A model generated the notes under the pieces. It was not told the origin of the DNA, did no database searches, and saw only the letters and a program-made list of their open reading frames with translations. A stretch of 64,000 nucleotides of DNA from QHXQ01 sp038322995. Lineage in GTDB: Bacteria > Acidobacteriota > Blastocatellia > Pyrinomonadales > Pyrinomonadaceae. Positions 1-8,318 of the stretch are shown one piece after another. The stretch spans positions 49,988-113,987 of the forward strand of contig JBBQGM010000004.1 of assembly GCA_038322995.1 (NCBI GenBank). Direction: 5' to 3'. A program made the translations under genes and the position numbers. Position 1 is the stretch's first letter. Every line of letters starts with the position of its first letter.

Positions 1-246
1 GAACTGCTGCGCGAATACGAAACGCAATCCGGCATGCGCCCGCCGCAGCCGGACAAAGAAGCTGTCACCCCTTTACGTCAGTCGCCCGGCCCCGCACCCG
101 AAGCGCAACTCGCAAGCGCCCTGCTTGAGCTTGACCTAAATACACTGTCGCCGGTCGAGGCATTGATGAAACTCTATGAGTTGCGCCGGCTCGCTGAAGA
201 TGAAGATACCGATGAGGCAGCGGCGCGCGCGTTACGCAGAGCGTGA
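1..246 (+). CDS. mutS: DNA mismatch repair protein MutS, C-terminal end (partial)
   Basis: The window opens inside this reading frame, which runs in frame 1 to a TGA at 244-246. The visible 81 residues are a Pro-rich linker followed by a short acidic helix with the sequence LSPVEALMKLYELRRLAE. That matches the C-terminal dimer/tetramer-helix end of MutS, where a 'LSP-EAL-LYEL' element follows the ATPase domain. MutS recognises mispaired bases and recruits MutL. The ATPase domain lies outside the window, so the call rests on this tail alone. Confidence 0.7.
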   Translation, partial: ELLREYETQSGMRPPQPDKEAVTPLRQSPGPAPEAQLASALLELDLNTLSPVEALMKLYELRRLAEDEDTDEAAARALRRA

Positions 247-307
247 TTGCGGAGAACTTAAAACTTCAGGCAGCGGGTGTCGGCATGGTCACCGCGCCTG
301 CTTGAAT

Positions 308-1240
308 CTAGACCGGATCGGTGTGAATCTGTACGCGGGCGCGGGGGATTTCAGTCTCAATGGCGCGGAGTACCTGCACCGTTAGGTCATGCGCTTCTTC
401 CAGACTTCTAGTCCGGCCAACTTCCAGGTGCAAGTCGATAAATTTCTGCGCGCCGGAGCGCCGGGTGCGTAGGTCGTGGAAACCGAGTACACCTTGCGCG
501 TGAAACCGACTGACGATCTCCGCGACCTGTTCATCCACCGCAAGCGGCAGGCGCTTATCCATCAGCACGTCTACTGAATCATGCGCGACCTGAAACGCCG
601 AATAAAGAATGTAGAGCGAGATGGCAATGGAGATGAGCGGGTCGGCCAGGCCCCAGCCCGTGAGCCGGAGAATCAAGAGGGCGCAAAGCGCACCGCCGTT
701 TGTGAATACGTCCGTGGCGTAATGGAGGGCATCGGCGTTGAGGGCCGGCGAATCGGTTTGCCGCGCAACGCGGCGCAGGCGGGCCACGAGCGCGAAGCTA
801 ATACAGGTGGCGATGAGCATTGAGAGGATGCCGAGCAATTCTCCATTCGTCGGTTGCGGGTGCAGTAGTCGCAGGATCGCTTCCCGAATCAAGAAGAGTC
901 CGGGGATAGTGATGACCACCGCTTGAAAGAGACCGGCTAAAGATTCAACTTTGCCATGACCGTAAGCGTGATCTTCATCGGGCGGGCGCGCGGCGGCGCG
1001 GATGGCGAAGAAGTTGATCGTCGAAGCGAAAATATCCATCGCCGAGTCGAGCAACGAAGCCCAGACGCTGATTGAGCCGGTAAGGAACCCGGTAGCAATC
1101 TTGAGTACGATCAAAAATGCGGCGGCGATGATCGAGAGGCGCGCGGCCGAATTCTTTTGCGCCGCCTCTTGGGCGTGTGCGTGCGCCGCTAAGGTTGTGG
1201 CGGCAGCGGTCAGCACGCTCTGCTTGTCGCTTGTGCTCAT
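308..1240 (-). CDS. Cation diffusion facilitator family transporter
   Basis: This is a 310-residue inner-membrane protein of the CDF family, which exports divalent metals such as Zn, Fe or Co in exchange for protons. After a short N-terminal stretch it has the family's membrane block, including a DSAMD segment in TM2 and a DEDHAYGHGKVE loop, followed by further hydrophobic segments. The cytoplasmic C-terminal dimerisation domain contains HDLRTRRSG and HLEVG. I chose the ATG at 1240 because a longer reading would overlap the upstream DMT permease, whose stop is at 1254. The 13-base gap suggests one transcript. The metal specificity cannot be read from the sequence. Confidence 0.85.
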   Translation of the reverse strand: MSTSDKQSVLTAAATTLAAHAHAQEAAQKNSAARLSIIAAAFLIVLKIATGFLTGSISVWASLLDSAMDIFASTINFFAIRAAARPPDEDHAYGHGKVESLAGLFQAVVITIPGLFLIREAILRLLHPQPTNGELLGILSMLIATCISFALVARLRRVARQTDSPALNADALHYATDVFTNGGALCALLILRLTGWGLADPLISIAISLYILYSAFQVAHDSVDVLMDKRLPLAVDEQVAEIVSRFHAQGVLGFHDLRTRRSGAQKFIDLHLEVGRTRSLEEAHDLTVQVLRAIETEIPRARVQIHTDPV

Positions 1241-1253
1241 CCCTAACCAAATC

Positions 1254-2204
1254 CTAATGACCAAGTGCTTCCGGTCGTTCTGATACTTCTTCAATCGCGC
1301 GGCTGTGCGCACGGCGCGTGACCAGGGCCACGCCGGCAAAGATCAACAGCGCGGCAAGCCCTGTGCGCGAGTTCACCTGCTCGCCCAGCACGAGCGGCGC
1401 GAGCGCGAACGCGATGAGCGGTTGCAGGTAGATGTAGATCGCCACCGTGGTCGGCGCAACGCGCCCCAGCGCCCATGCGTTCAAATAATATGCGCCCACG
1501 GTCGGCACGAGGATGATATAAACAATCGCGAGCCAGAGGCGCGCGCCGAGGTGCAGGAGTGGGATGCGCGCAAGCTGATAGCTACCGATGGGGAGCGCCG
1601 CAATAGAGGCGAAGATAAAGACCCACGTGATGACAGTCAACGCGCCATAACGTTTAACCACGTCCTGCGAGATCGCGATGTACGCGCCGAAACCAAAAGT
1701 GTTCAAGATGAGGAACAGGTTGCCGATCAGCTTGTCGTGAGACAGATCGGCTTGAAACGGGTTGACGAGATAGAGCACACCGGCTGCCGCGACGCCCATG
1801 CCGAGCAGGACGCGCGCCGACACACGTTCATAGCCCAGTAGTAAACTGACGACAAGCGTAGCGACCGGAATAGTAGTGCTGAGGAGCGTCGCGTTGATCG
1901 CCGTTGAGAGCGCCAACCCTTTGACGTAGAGAAACTGATTGAGCACGACGCCGAGCAAGCTATAGAGCGCGAGGCGGGCGTAGTCGCTGCGGTGCGCGAG
2001 ACGCAAACTGCCGCCCACGAGGCCGCGCAGGATGACAAATGCGATAGCCGCACCCACAATCCGGAAGGCGACCAAGCCTGTGCTTGGCAGCACCTGCAAC
2101 ACGAGTTTGCCGATGATAGGCCAGGTGCCAAAGAAGAGTTGGACGGCGACCAGGGCGACGTGCGGTTGCAGGCTACCGGTCGGTGGCGGAGCGTGTTCAG
2201 CCAT
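1254..2204 (-). CDS. EamA/DMT superfamily permease
   Basis: This 316-residue protein has about ten hydrophobic segments in two homologous halves, each with the EamA pattern. The first half contains FGTWPIIGKLVLQVLPSTGL and GLALSTAINATLLSTTIP; the second contains GRVAPTTVAIYIYLQPLIAF before LGEQV. Members export small metabolites such as amino acids across the inner membrane, but the substrate here is unknown. The start is ATG at 2204. The gene is followed closely by the CDF transporter, so the two are probably co-transcribed. Confidence 0.85.
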   Translation of the reverse strand: MAEHAPPPTGSLQPHVALVAVQLFFGTWPIIGKLVLQVLPSTGLVAFRIVGAAIAFVILRGLVGGSLRLAHRSDYARLALYSLLGVVLNQFLYVKGLALSTAINATLLSTTIPVATLVVSLLLGYERVSARVLLGMGVAAAGVLYLVNPFQADLSHDKLIGNLFLILNTFGFGAYIAISQDVVKRYGALTVITWVFIFASIAALPIGSYQLARIPLLHLGARLWLAIVYIILVPTVGAYYLNAWALGRVAPTTVAIYIYLQPLIAFALAPLVLGEQVNSRTGLAALLIFAGVALVTRRAHSRAIEEVSERPEALGH

Positions 2205-2357
2205 GAAAAGAACTTACCGACGGCAAGAGGCCATAGTTGGTAAACATGAGAAAGCCGTAGCCCTGAAAGTACACGCACAAGCCCGAACCAAAACCGAATC
2301 AATTTATGGTTCGGGCCGCCTATCGTGTGCTTTCGTGGCTCATGCCCTTGTTGCGCG

Positions 2358-2594
2358 TTAGCTATATTCGCCCGCGCGTGCGCCCGTGCCATCGCCTGTA
2401 TATTGGTCGGCCGGGCCGGACTCGGCCGCGTTTGCCGCCGGCTTGCCGTCAGCTTGCGGTGAGGGACTTGTGCCGTGCGGGTCGGGCGTTGCGCCCGCTT
2501 GGCCGTCGGCTTGATCCTGACTAGCGCCGGTCGTGGGGTTATCCTGCTCACGCGGTTGTGTGTTCGCGCGGTCGCGGCTGAGTTGTTCGTCCAT
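2358..2594 (-). CDS. Small hydrophilic, probably disordered protein
   Basis: This is a 78-residue reading frame starting 29 bases downstream of the pyruvate dehydrogenase E2 stop. A strong ribosome-binding site (GGAGGGAG) lies about 10 bases before its ATG. The protein is almost devoid of hydrophobic residues and rich in Gln, Asp, Pro, Gly and Ala, so it is probably unfolded. I do not recognise a family. The ribosome-binding site and operon position favour a real gene, but low-complexity composition makes a chance reading frame possible. Confidence 0.45.
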   Translation of the reverse strand: MDEQLSRDRANTQPREQDNPTTGASQDQADGQAGATPDPHGTSPSPQADGKPAANAAESGPADQYTGDGTGARAGEYS

Positions 2595-2623
2595 CGTGTT
2601 TGTTCTCCCTCCGAGGTTCGTCG

Positions 2624-4081
2624 TTACAGCAATAACAGTAGTGGGTTCTCCAACAGTTGTTTCAAGGTTTGCAAAAACTTCGCGCCGGTCGCGCCGTCAA
2701 TCACGCGATGATCGCAAGACATCGTGACGCGCATCAACTGGCGCACGACAATCTCTTCGCCGCGCACGACCGGCTTTGGCCCCATCGCACCGACAGCCAG
2801 GATCGCGCCTTCGGGCGGATTGATCACAGCCGTGAACTCGTCGATCCCGAACATGCCGAGGTTGCTGATCGAGAAGGTTGCGCCGGTGTACTCGGCGGGT
2901 TGCAACTTGCGGTTGCGGGCGCGCTCGGCCAGGTGTCGCACTTCGCGGCTGATCTGGCCGATGGTTTTACTCTCCGCCGCGCGCACGACCGGCGTGATTA
3001 GGCCATCCTCGATGGCGACCGCGACACCGATGTCGGCCCGCTCGTAATGACGCACAAACTTTTCTTGAAACGACGCGTTCACCTGCGGATGACGAATGAG
3101 CGCAACGGCGGCCACCTTGATGATGAAGTCGTTGATGCTAACCTTATTCTCTTTGTCCTGCTCGTTGAACTGTCGCCGCAAATCAGCGACGCCGTCCATC
3201 TCAATCTCAGTCGTTAAAAAGAAATGCGGCACGGGGCCGATGGAAGATGATAAGCGGCGCGCAATCGTCGCGCGCATCGTTGAGACCGGCGCATCACGAA
3301 ACGACGACGCGCCTTCAACCGTCGCCTGTTGAAAGACCGGCGCGGGTTGTGGTGTGCGCGCTTCATCGGCCGGCGGTTGCGTTTGCCCTTGGGCCTGCGC
3401 CGATTGTGGCCCGCCTGCTTTTATCGCTTCTTCTATATCGCGCTTGACGATGCGCCCGCCGGGGCCGCTGCCCGCGAGCGACTGCAAGTTGAGGCCCGCT
3501 TCCGCCGCCATCCGCGCCGCCAGTGGCGAGACGATCATGCGCCCCCCGGCGCGTTGGCCGTTGCTATCTTCAGCGCGCTTCGCGGGTTGCGGCGCAGGTT
3601 GGGTGTTGTCAGTTGCTACGGCTTGAATTTGCGGCGCACTTGCGGTCGGCGCGCCGCCTACAGCGCCTTTGAGCGGTTGCCCTGCGATGGTGGCCTGCGT
3701 GCGTGCGCCATCAGGCACGACCTGTGCTAATTCTTGCTGTGCGCCGTCCTGCCCGCCTTCGACTTCTGCTTCAATGCTTTGCTTGTTCTGCGCCGCCGCC
3801 GCGCCTGACTCGGCTTGCGCCGTCAGCGCGGAGATGTCCTCGTCCGCCTCGCCGATGATCGCGATGATCTGACCGAGCGGCACGGTCGCGCCCGCTTGTA
3901 CAAGAATCTTGCGCAACACGCCGGTGGTGAGCGCCTGCGCTTCCATCGTCGCCTTGTCGGTGTCGATCTCGGCGAGCGGTTCGCCCACGCTCACCTTGTC
4001 GCCCTCATTCTTCAGCCAACGAGTTAGTTGGCCCTCTTCCATCGTGGGCGAGAGTTTCGGCATCACCACCTGCGTTGCCAT
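2624..4081 (-). CDS. pdhC: Pyruvate dehydrogenase E2, dihydrolipoamide acetyltransferase
   Basis: This 485-residue E2 core transfers acetyl groups from the lipoyl arm to CoA. Residues 1-80 form one lipoyl domain with the lysine in EIDTDKATME. A long Ala/Gln/Pro linker follows, then a peripheral-subunit-binding domain (SPLAARMAAEAGLNL...GSGPGGRIVKRDIEEA). The catalytic domain ends with SCDHRVIDGATGAKFL, which holds the active-site His and Asp. It is the third gene of the minus-strand E1 alpha, E1 beta, E2 operon, 15 bases after E1 beta. The substrate could in principle be a branched-chain 2-oxoacid, but the E1 subunits look pyruvate-type. Confidence 0.93.
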   Translation of the reverse strand: MATQVVMPKLSPTMEEGQLTRWLKNEGDKVSVGEPLAEIDTDKATMEAQALTTGVLRKILVQAGATVPLGQIIAIIGEADEDISALTAQAESGAAAAQNKQSIEAEVEGGQDGAQQELAQVVPDGARTQATIAGQPLKGAVGGAPTASAPQIQAVATDNTQPAPQPAKRAEDSNGQRAGGRMIVSPLAARMAAEAGLNLQSLAGSGPGGRIVKRDIEEAIKAGGPQSAQAQGQTQPPADEARTPQPAPVFQQATVEGASSFRDAPVSTMRATIARRLSSSIGPVPHFFLTTEIEMDGVADLRRQFNEQDKENKVSINDFIIKVAAVALIRHPQVNASFQEKFVRHYERADIGVAVAIEDGLITPVVRAAESKTIGQISREVRHLAERARNRKLQPAEYTGATFSISNLGMFGIDEFTAVINPPEGAILAVGAMGPKPVVRGEEIVVRQLMRVTMSCDHRVIDGATGAKFLQTLKQLLENPLLLLL

Positions 4082-4096
4082 ACGGATTTGTCCTCT

Positions 4097-5077
4097 TTAC
4101 AAGTACGCGACTTCGCGCACAGCCGCAATGATGCGCTCGACATCGGGCAGCGCGAGTTTTTCCAGGTTCTTGGCGTAGGGCATTGGCGTGTCCACACCGG
4201 AGACGCGCTTGACGGGCGCATCCAGATAATCAAATGCCCGCTCCATGATCTGCGCGCTCAATTCCGCCCCGACGCCGCAAAAGGCGTGCGACTCTTCGGC
4301 GATGACGACCCGGTTGGTCTTTTGCACCGACTTGATGATCGTCTTGATGTCGAGCGGCCGAATCGTGCGTGGGTCTATAACTTCGACCGAGACGCCCTGT
4401 TTCTCAAGTTCTTCGGCCGCCTTCAAAGCCAGTGGCACCGTCATCGAACGCGCGACAATGGTCGCGTCCGTCCCTGCGCGTTTCACGTCGGCGACGCCGA
4501 GCGGCACGATGAAGTCAGGGTCATCTGGCACCTCACCCTTCATGCCGTACATGCGCTCCTGTTCGAGAAAGATCACCGGATCGTCGTCGCGGATCGCGCT
4601 TTTCAACAGGCCCTTCGCATCGGCCGCCGTCGAAGGCATGACGACTTTTAAGCCGGGGAAGTGGGCGTACCAAGATTCCAACGCCTGCGAGTGTTGCGAT
4701 GAGACTTGATAGGCCGAGCCGTTCGGGCCGCGAAAGACAATCGGGATTTTGAATTGTCCGCCCGACATGTAGCGCATCTTCGCGGCGGAGTTGATGATTT
4801 GATCGGTGGCGAGGAGCGAGAAGTTAAACGTCATAAACTCGATCACCGGGCGCAAGCCCGCCATGGCCGCGCCCACGCCGAGACCCGCGAAGCCCAACTC
4901 CGTAATCGGCGAATCGATCACGCGCTTATCGCCAAACTCATCGAGCAAGCCCTTCGAGACCTTGTACGCGCCCTGATAAGCGCCCACCTCTTCACCCATC
5001 AAAAAAACGTTCTCGTCGCGCCCGAGTTCTTCACGCAACGCCTGATTGAGTGCTTCTCTGATTGTGATGACCGCCAT
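4097..5077 (-). CDS. pdhB: Pyruvate dehydrogenase E1 component, beta subunit
   Basis: At 326 residues this has the normal length for E1 beta. It begins with the conserved ITIREALNQALREEL and has GEEVGAYQGAYKVSKGL (ThDP-binding region) and SPITELGFAGLGVGAAMAGL. The C-terminal transketolase domain contains EVIDPRTIRPLDIKTI and ends near the VSGVDTPMPYAKNLE stretch. With E1 alpha it decarboxylates pyruvate on thiamine diphosphate and loads acetyl onto E2. It lies between the E1 alpha and E2 genes, all on the minus strand. Confidence 0.95.
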   Translation of the reverse strand: MAVITIREALNQALREELGRDENVFLMGEEVGAYQGAYKVSKGLLDEFGDKRVIDSPITELGFAGLGVGAAMAGLRPVIEFMTFNFSLLATDQIINSAAKMRYMSGGQFKIPIVFRGPNGSAYQVSSQHSQALESWYAHFPGLKVVMPSTAADAKGLLKSAIRDDDPVIFLEQERMYGMKGEVPDDPDFIVPLGVADVKRAGTDATIVARSMTVPLALKAAEELEKQGVSVEVIDPRTIRPLDIKTIIKSVQKTNRVVIAEESHAFCGVGAELSAQIMERAFDYLDAPVKRVSGVDTPMPYAKNLEKLALPDVERIIAAVREVAYL

Positions 5078-5135
5078 GAAATCTCCAATAGCCGTGAATC
5101 GTGATTAGCAGAAAGCCGGCTTAACGAATCCCGAT

Positions 5136-6281
5136 TTACGTCTCACGATCTACGTTGATAGGGTGCGCGTAAACGTGTGTGTACAACTCTTCTGGCGCAG
5201 GTTCGGGGCTGGCGTCAGCGAACTTGACCGCCTGTTCGATCTCGGCGTTGACGCGCGCCGCCAGCTCTTTGTGGGCTGCGTCGTCGAGGATGTGCTGTTG
5301 CTTGAGGCTATCGGCGAAAACCTTGATCGGATCGCGCTCCTGATATTTCTCAATTTCAGCGCGCGTCCGATAGTTGCCGGGGTCGGACATCGAATGGCCC
5401 ATGAAGCGATAGGTGCGCACCTCAAGCAGGGTGGGCTGCGATTCGTTCCGGGCGCGGTCGACGGCGCGTTTCGTCGCCGCATACATGGCCAGTACATCCA
5501 TGCCGTCCACGAACTCCGCAGCCATGCCATAGGCGCAAGCTTTCTCTGATACATCGCTGAGCGACATCGCGCGCTTGAGGGCCGTGCCCATGCCGTATTG
5601 ATTATTTTCGCAGATGTAAATGCAAGGCAATTGCCAGAGTTGGGCCATGTTCAGCGACTCGTGGAACGCGCCCTGATTGACCGCCGCCTCGCCGAAATAG
5701 ACGACCGAGACCTGCTTCGTGTTTTTATACTTCACGGCGAAGGCGACGCCAGTGGCGAGCGGAATCTGCGCGCCGACGATGGCGTGCCCGCCAAGAAAAT
5801 AATTGTCGCGATCAAACATGTGCATCGAGCCGCCTTTGCCGGACGAGCAGCCGCTGGCTTTGCCAAACAACTCGGCCATGACCTCGTCAGCCGGTGTGCC
5901 GCGCGCCAGTGCGTGCCCGTGATCGCGGTAGCTGGTCATGACATAATCGTCGGCGTTGAGGGCAGCGATGGAGCCAACGGCGACCGCTTCCTGGCCGATG
6001 TAGAGATGGCAAAAGCCGCCGATCTTGCCGAGCGTGTATGCTTCAGCCGCCTTCTCCTCGAAGTGGCGGATGTGCATCATCTGATAGAGCATAGCCAGCA
6101 GCGTCGCAGGCTCCAACGTCTCGATGGCCGTGCGTTGATGCTGTTGACGTTCCTGATGCTCCTCACGCAAATCGTCCGGGTTGAGCGTCTCCGGGGCTGC
6201 GGGTTCGGCGGCAACACCCGCACCGGCCGTCTCCGCGCCCGACTCACGCGGCTGCAAAGATTTTACTTTGAGTTTACTCAT
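5136..6281 (-). CDS. pdhA: Pyruvate dehydrogenase E1 component, alpha subunit
   Basis: This 381-residue E1 alpha starts with about 50 residues of Pro/Ala/Glu-rich leader and then the conserved YQMMHIRHFEEKAAEAYTLGK. It includes GQEAVAVG, SYRDHGHALARG, GGSMHMF and the phosphorylation-loop-like RFMGHSMSDPGNYRT. The usual GDG of the thiamine diphosphate/Mg motif reads GEA here (Glu198), followed by the expected NQGAFHESLN and CENNQYGMGT. It is the first gene of the pdh operon, with a promoter candidate about 105 bases upstream. Confidence 0.93.
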   Translation of the reverse strand: MSKLKVKSLQPRESGAETAGAGVAAEPAAPETLNPDDLREEHQERQQHQRTAIETLEPATLLAMLYQMMHIRHFEEKAAEAYTLGKIGGFCHLYIGQEAVAVGSIAALNADDYVMTSYRDHGHALARGTPADEVMAELFGKASGCSSGKGGSMHMFDRDNYFLGGHAIVGAQIPLATGVAFAVKYKNTKQVSVVYFGEAAVNQGAFHESLNMAQLWQLPCIYICENNQYGMGTALKRAMSLSDVSEKACAYGMAAEFVDGMDVLAMYAATKRAVDRARNESQPTLLEVRTYRFMGHSMSDPGNYRTRAEIEKYQERDPIKVFADSLKQQHILDDAAHKELAARVNAEIEQAVKFADASPEPAPEELYTHVYAHPINVDRET

Positions 6282-6385
6282 CGCAATCCATTCTCTGGCG
6301 CATCACAAGCGCGTCGTGACACGTTGGCACTTGCCTAGCGCCGACGCGGCAATCAAGCTTAATGAAACAGGTGATTACAACGCAA

Positions 6386-6415
6386 ATTATACGCGAGATA
6401 TCAGCCCCCGCGCAA
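6386..6415 (-). promoter_or_regulatory. Candidate sigma-70 promoter of the pdh operon
   Basis: On the minus strand a perfect TATAAT (complement of 6386-6391) sits 18 bases downstream of TTGCGC (complement of 6410-6415). The -10 box is about 105 bases upstream of the pdhA start. The -35 box matches only partly and the spacing is one base long. Confidence 0.45.
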
Positions 6416-6966
6416 AAGAGCAGCATTGCAGCAACAAATTTGGCGTACTGCGCCGCGCTTCACAGTACGCCGCCTGAGTGTGTGGCAACCGCATAACTAT
6501 ATGGATAAATCTGGGCGCGTAGGGTGCAAGTCACGAGCATGTTAGCCGTTCTGTCATAGCCGTTGCAGCATTCGTTGCCACGTCGGCTTAATGTCTGTGC
6601 TTGTCTTAGCGAGAGGGCCACAGAATTTCCCGCGAGGCCTAGTTAGCGACAGCGACATTTGCTGAAAAAAGTATATTTCCGCAAAGTCAAATGATACACT
6701 GCGCCCGCTGTCTTAATCACGCATGTTCGCTCTACCGCGCAGCTATTGTAGCCTCTGCTGGAAGTATATGGGGCTACCGGTTGTCGCGCTGAACTGTGAA
6801 CATAAAGCATTGTATGCCGGTCAAACGTAGACGCGTTTGTGTCCTGCTACGCCGGCAAATCGATCTTGAATGTGAACCGGCGCGAGCCGGTCAATAGTGC
6901 GCCCCGCTGACCCGGCGCGCGGCTCTAAATTAACCAAGACCCTGCGGGGCATCAGGAGGATATGCG
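6416..6966. other. Intergenic region without recognised genes
   Basis: About 550 bases between the pdh promoter and the plus-strand lipoprotein gene hold no reading frame I can support and no tRNA-like fold I could recognise. The promoter of the lipoprotein gene presumably lies here. An AT-rich stretch around 6660-6700 is a possible place, but I found no convincing box pair. The last bases (AGGAGGA at 6955-6961) are the ribosome-binding site of the next gene. Confidence 0.5.
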
Positions 6967-7332
6967 ATGCGACGAGCTTTAGCTCTACTGACGGTGCTGG
7001 CGCTGACCAGCATTTGGATTGGCTGCACCACTGCCGACAATACCAACGCAACCAACACTAATACAACCACAACGACCGGTACGTCCACGACGACCTCGAC
7101 AACCACAACGGTTCCGCCGGCAAACACCAATACTGGCACCACCACAACCACGACGAACTCGAACATGAACGCGAATGCGACTGGGAACTCGAATGCAAAC
7201 ATGAATGCCAGCAACGCCAACCACAACATGAATGCGAACAACGCGAACCACAACATGAACTCGAATTCCAATGCGAACCACAACGCCAATAGCAACATGG
7301 CGCACAACACGAATAATCACAACACGCCGTAA
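6967..7332 (+). CDS. Asn/Thr-rich low-complexity lipoprotein
   Basis: This is a 121-residue secreted lipoprotein. Residues 1-19 are a signal peptide and Cys20 in the lipobox-like SIWIGC would carry the lipid. The rest is almost entirely Thr/Asn: first a Thr-rich block with a VPP break, then imperfect NxNMNAN/NANHNMN repeats containing His and Met. A very strong AGGAGG ribosome-binding site precedes the ATG and a terminator hairpin follows. The family is not recognised. Such a tail is likely extended and hydrophilic, perhaps a surface spacer or metal-binding His/Met/Asn segment; both ideas are inference. Confidence 0.75.
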   Translation: MRRALALLTVLALTSIWIGCTTADNTNATNTNTTTTTGTSTTTSTTTTVPPANTNTGTTTTTTNSNMNANATGNSNANMNASNANHNMNANNANHNMNSNSNANHNANSNMAHNTNNHNTP

Positions 7333-7357
7333 GTGTTGGCCGACAGATGTGACAGGG

Positions 7358-7387
7358 AAGGCGCGCCGACATATTCAGGCGCGCCTT
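7358..7387 (+). terminator. Hairpin terminator after the lipoprotein gene
   Basis: Arms AAGGCGCGCC (7358-7367) and GGCGCGCCTT (7378-7387) are perfect complements around a 10-base loop. They are followed by a short T-containing run (TCGGGTTT). The hairpin lies 25 bases after the lipoprotein stop and 40 bases before the next gene. Confidence 0.65.
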
Positions 7388-7427
7388 TCGGGTTTAATGC
7401 AAGGCCATAGTTGTGCGGATTGTGACT

Positions 7428-8294
7428 ATGAACGAGCGACCTGAATATCTCTTCATTGAGGACGTGCAGGCGGCGGAAAATGCTTTAGCGCGGATTGCGC
7501 ACGAGGATGTGGTTGGGCTGGACACGGAAACTTTCTGGAACCGGGCCACAAAGCGGAATCAAGTGGCGCTCGTGCAACTCGCACCCCCTATCGGGGCCGT
7601 GTTGGTACTGGACGTACTGGCGACGGGCGTTGACGTTGTGCGTTCGCTTATCGAATCCCCAACCGTGCAAATGACGGCGCACAACGCCCGGTTTGACGAG
7701 TTGGTTTTGCTTGGCGCAGGGCTGCAACCGGCCGCGCTCGTGGACACCTTACGCCTCGCGAGGCAGACGCTAGCGCTACCGTCATATAGTTTGGCCGCCG
7801 TCGGCGCGCACCTCTTCGGCTCCGCGCTCGATAAAAGCCTCCAACAATCAAACTGGGGGCGCAGACCATTGACTCAGGCGCAACGCCAATACGCCGCGGC
7901 CGACGCGAGCATGACCTTGCGCGTCTTCGACGCGTTGAAGCAAAGGCTTGAAGCTGAGGGGCGTTGGGCAGCACAATTGCACGCCGCCACGTTGACGTGT
8001 GCGCCGCCGCGTCAGTCGCGGCCCCGTGGGCAGTCGCGCCCGAAAACACCGCCACCTGAGTTAACGGCGGATGAGCGCCTGGCGGTGACGCGCCTGAAGA
8101 AATGGCGACTGGAACGCGCCTTTGCGCAGCGCGTGCCCGCTTACATGATCTGTGCCGACCGCACGCTGGCCGAACTCGCCCACACGCGCCCCGCGACGCT
8201 CGTCGAATTAAAATCAATTTACGGCTTGGGCGAGAGCAAAATCACTATCTACGGTGCAGACCTGCTCATGGCCATCCGCGCCGCTTTCAGTTGA
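7428..8294 (+). CDS. rnd: Ribonuclease D-like 3'-5' exonuclease with HRDC domain
   Basis: This 288-residue protein has a DEDD-type exonuclease domain: VVGLDTETFW carries the first Asp/Glu pair, MTAHNARFDELVL the second Asp, and RQYAAADASMTLRVFD the final Asp with the preceding Tyr. After a basic, Pro-rich linker comes an HRDC domain (ELTADERLAVTRLKKWRLER onward, ending LKSIYGLGESKI). RNase D trims 3' ends of tRNA precursors; this protein is shorter than E. coli RNase D, with one HRDC domain rather than two. I prefer the ATG at 7428 over the GTG at 7413. Confidence 0.85.
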   Translation: MNERPEYLFIEDVQAAENALARIAHEDVVGLDTETFWNRATKRNQVALVQLAPPIGAVLVLDVLATGVDVVRSLIESPTVQMTAHNARFDELVLLGAGLQPAALVDTLRLARQTLALPSYSLAAVGAHLFGSALDKSLQQSNWGRRPLTQAQRQYAAADASMTLRVFDALKQRLEAEGRWAAQLHAATLTCAPPRQSRPRGQSRPKTPPPELTADERLAVTRLKKWRLERAFAQRVPAYMICADRTLAELAHTRPATLVELKSIYGLGESKITIYGADLLMAIRAAFS

Positions 8295-8318
8295 GCGCCG
8301 CACAGCCTGGCAAATTTC

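Noticed and set aside
7020..7330. CRISPR-like or minisatellite repeat in the lipoprotein gene
   Set aside because: The repeats are irregular and in frame, coding for Asn/Thr-rich protein with a signal peptide, so they are coding repeats.
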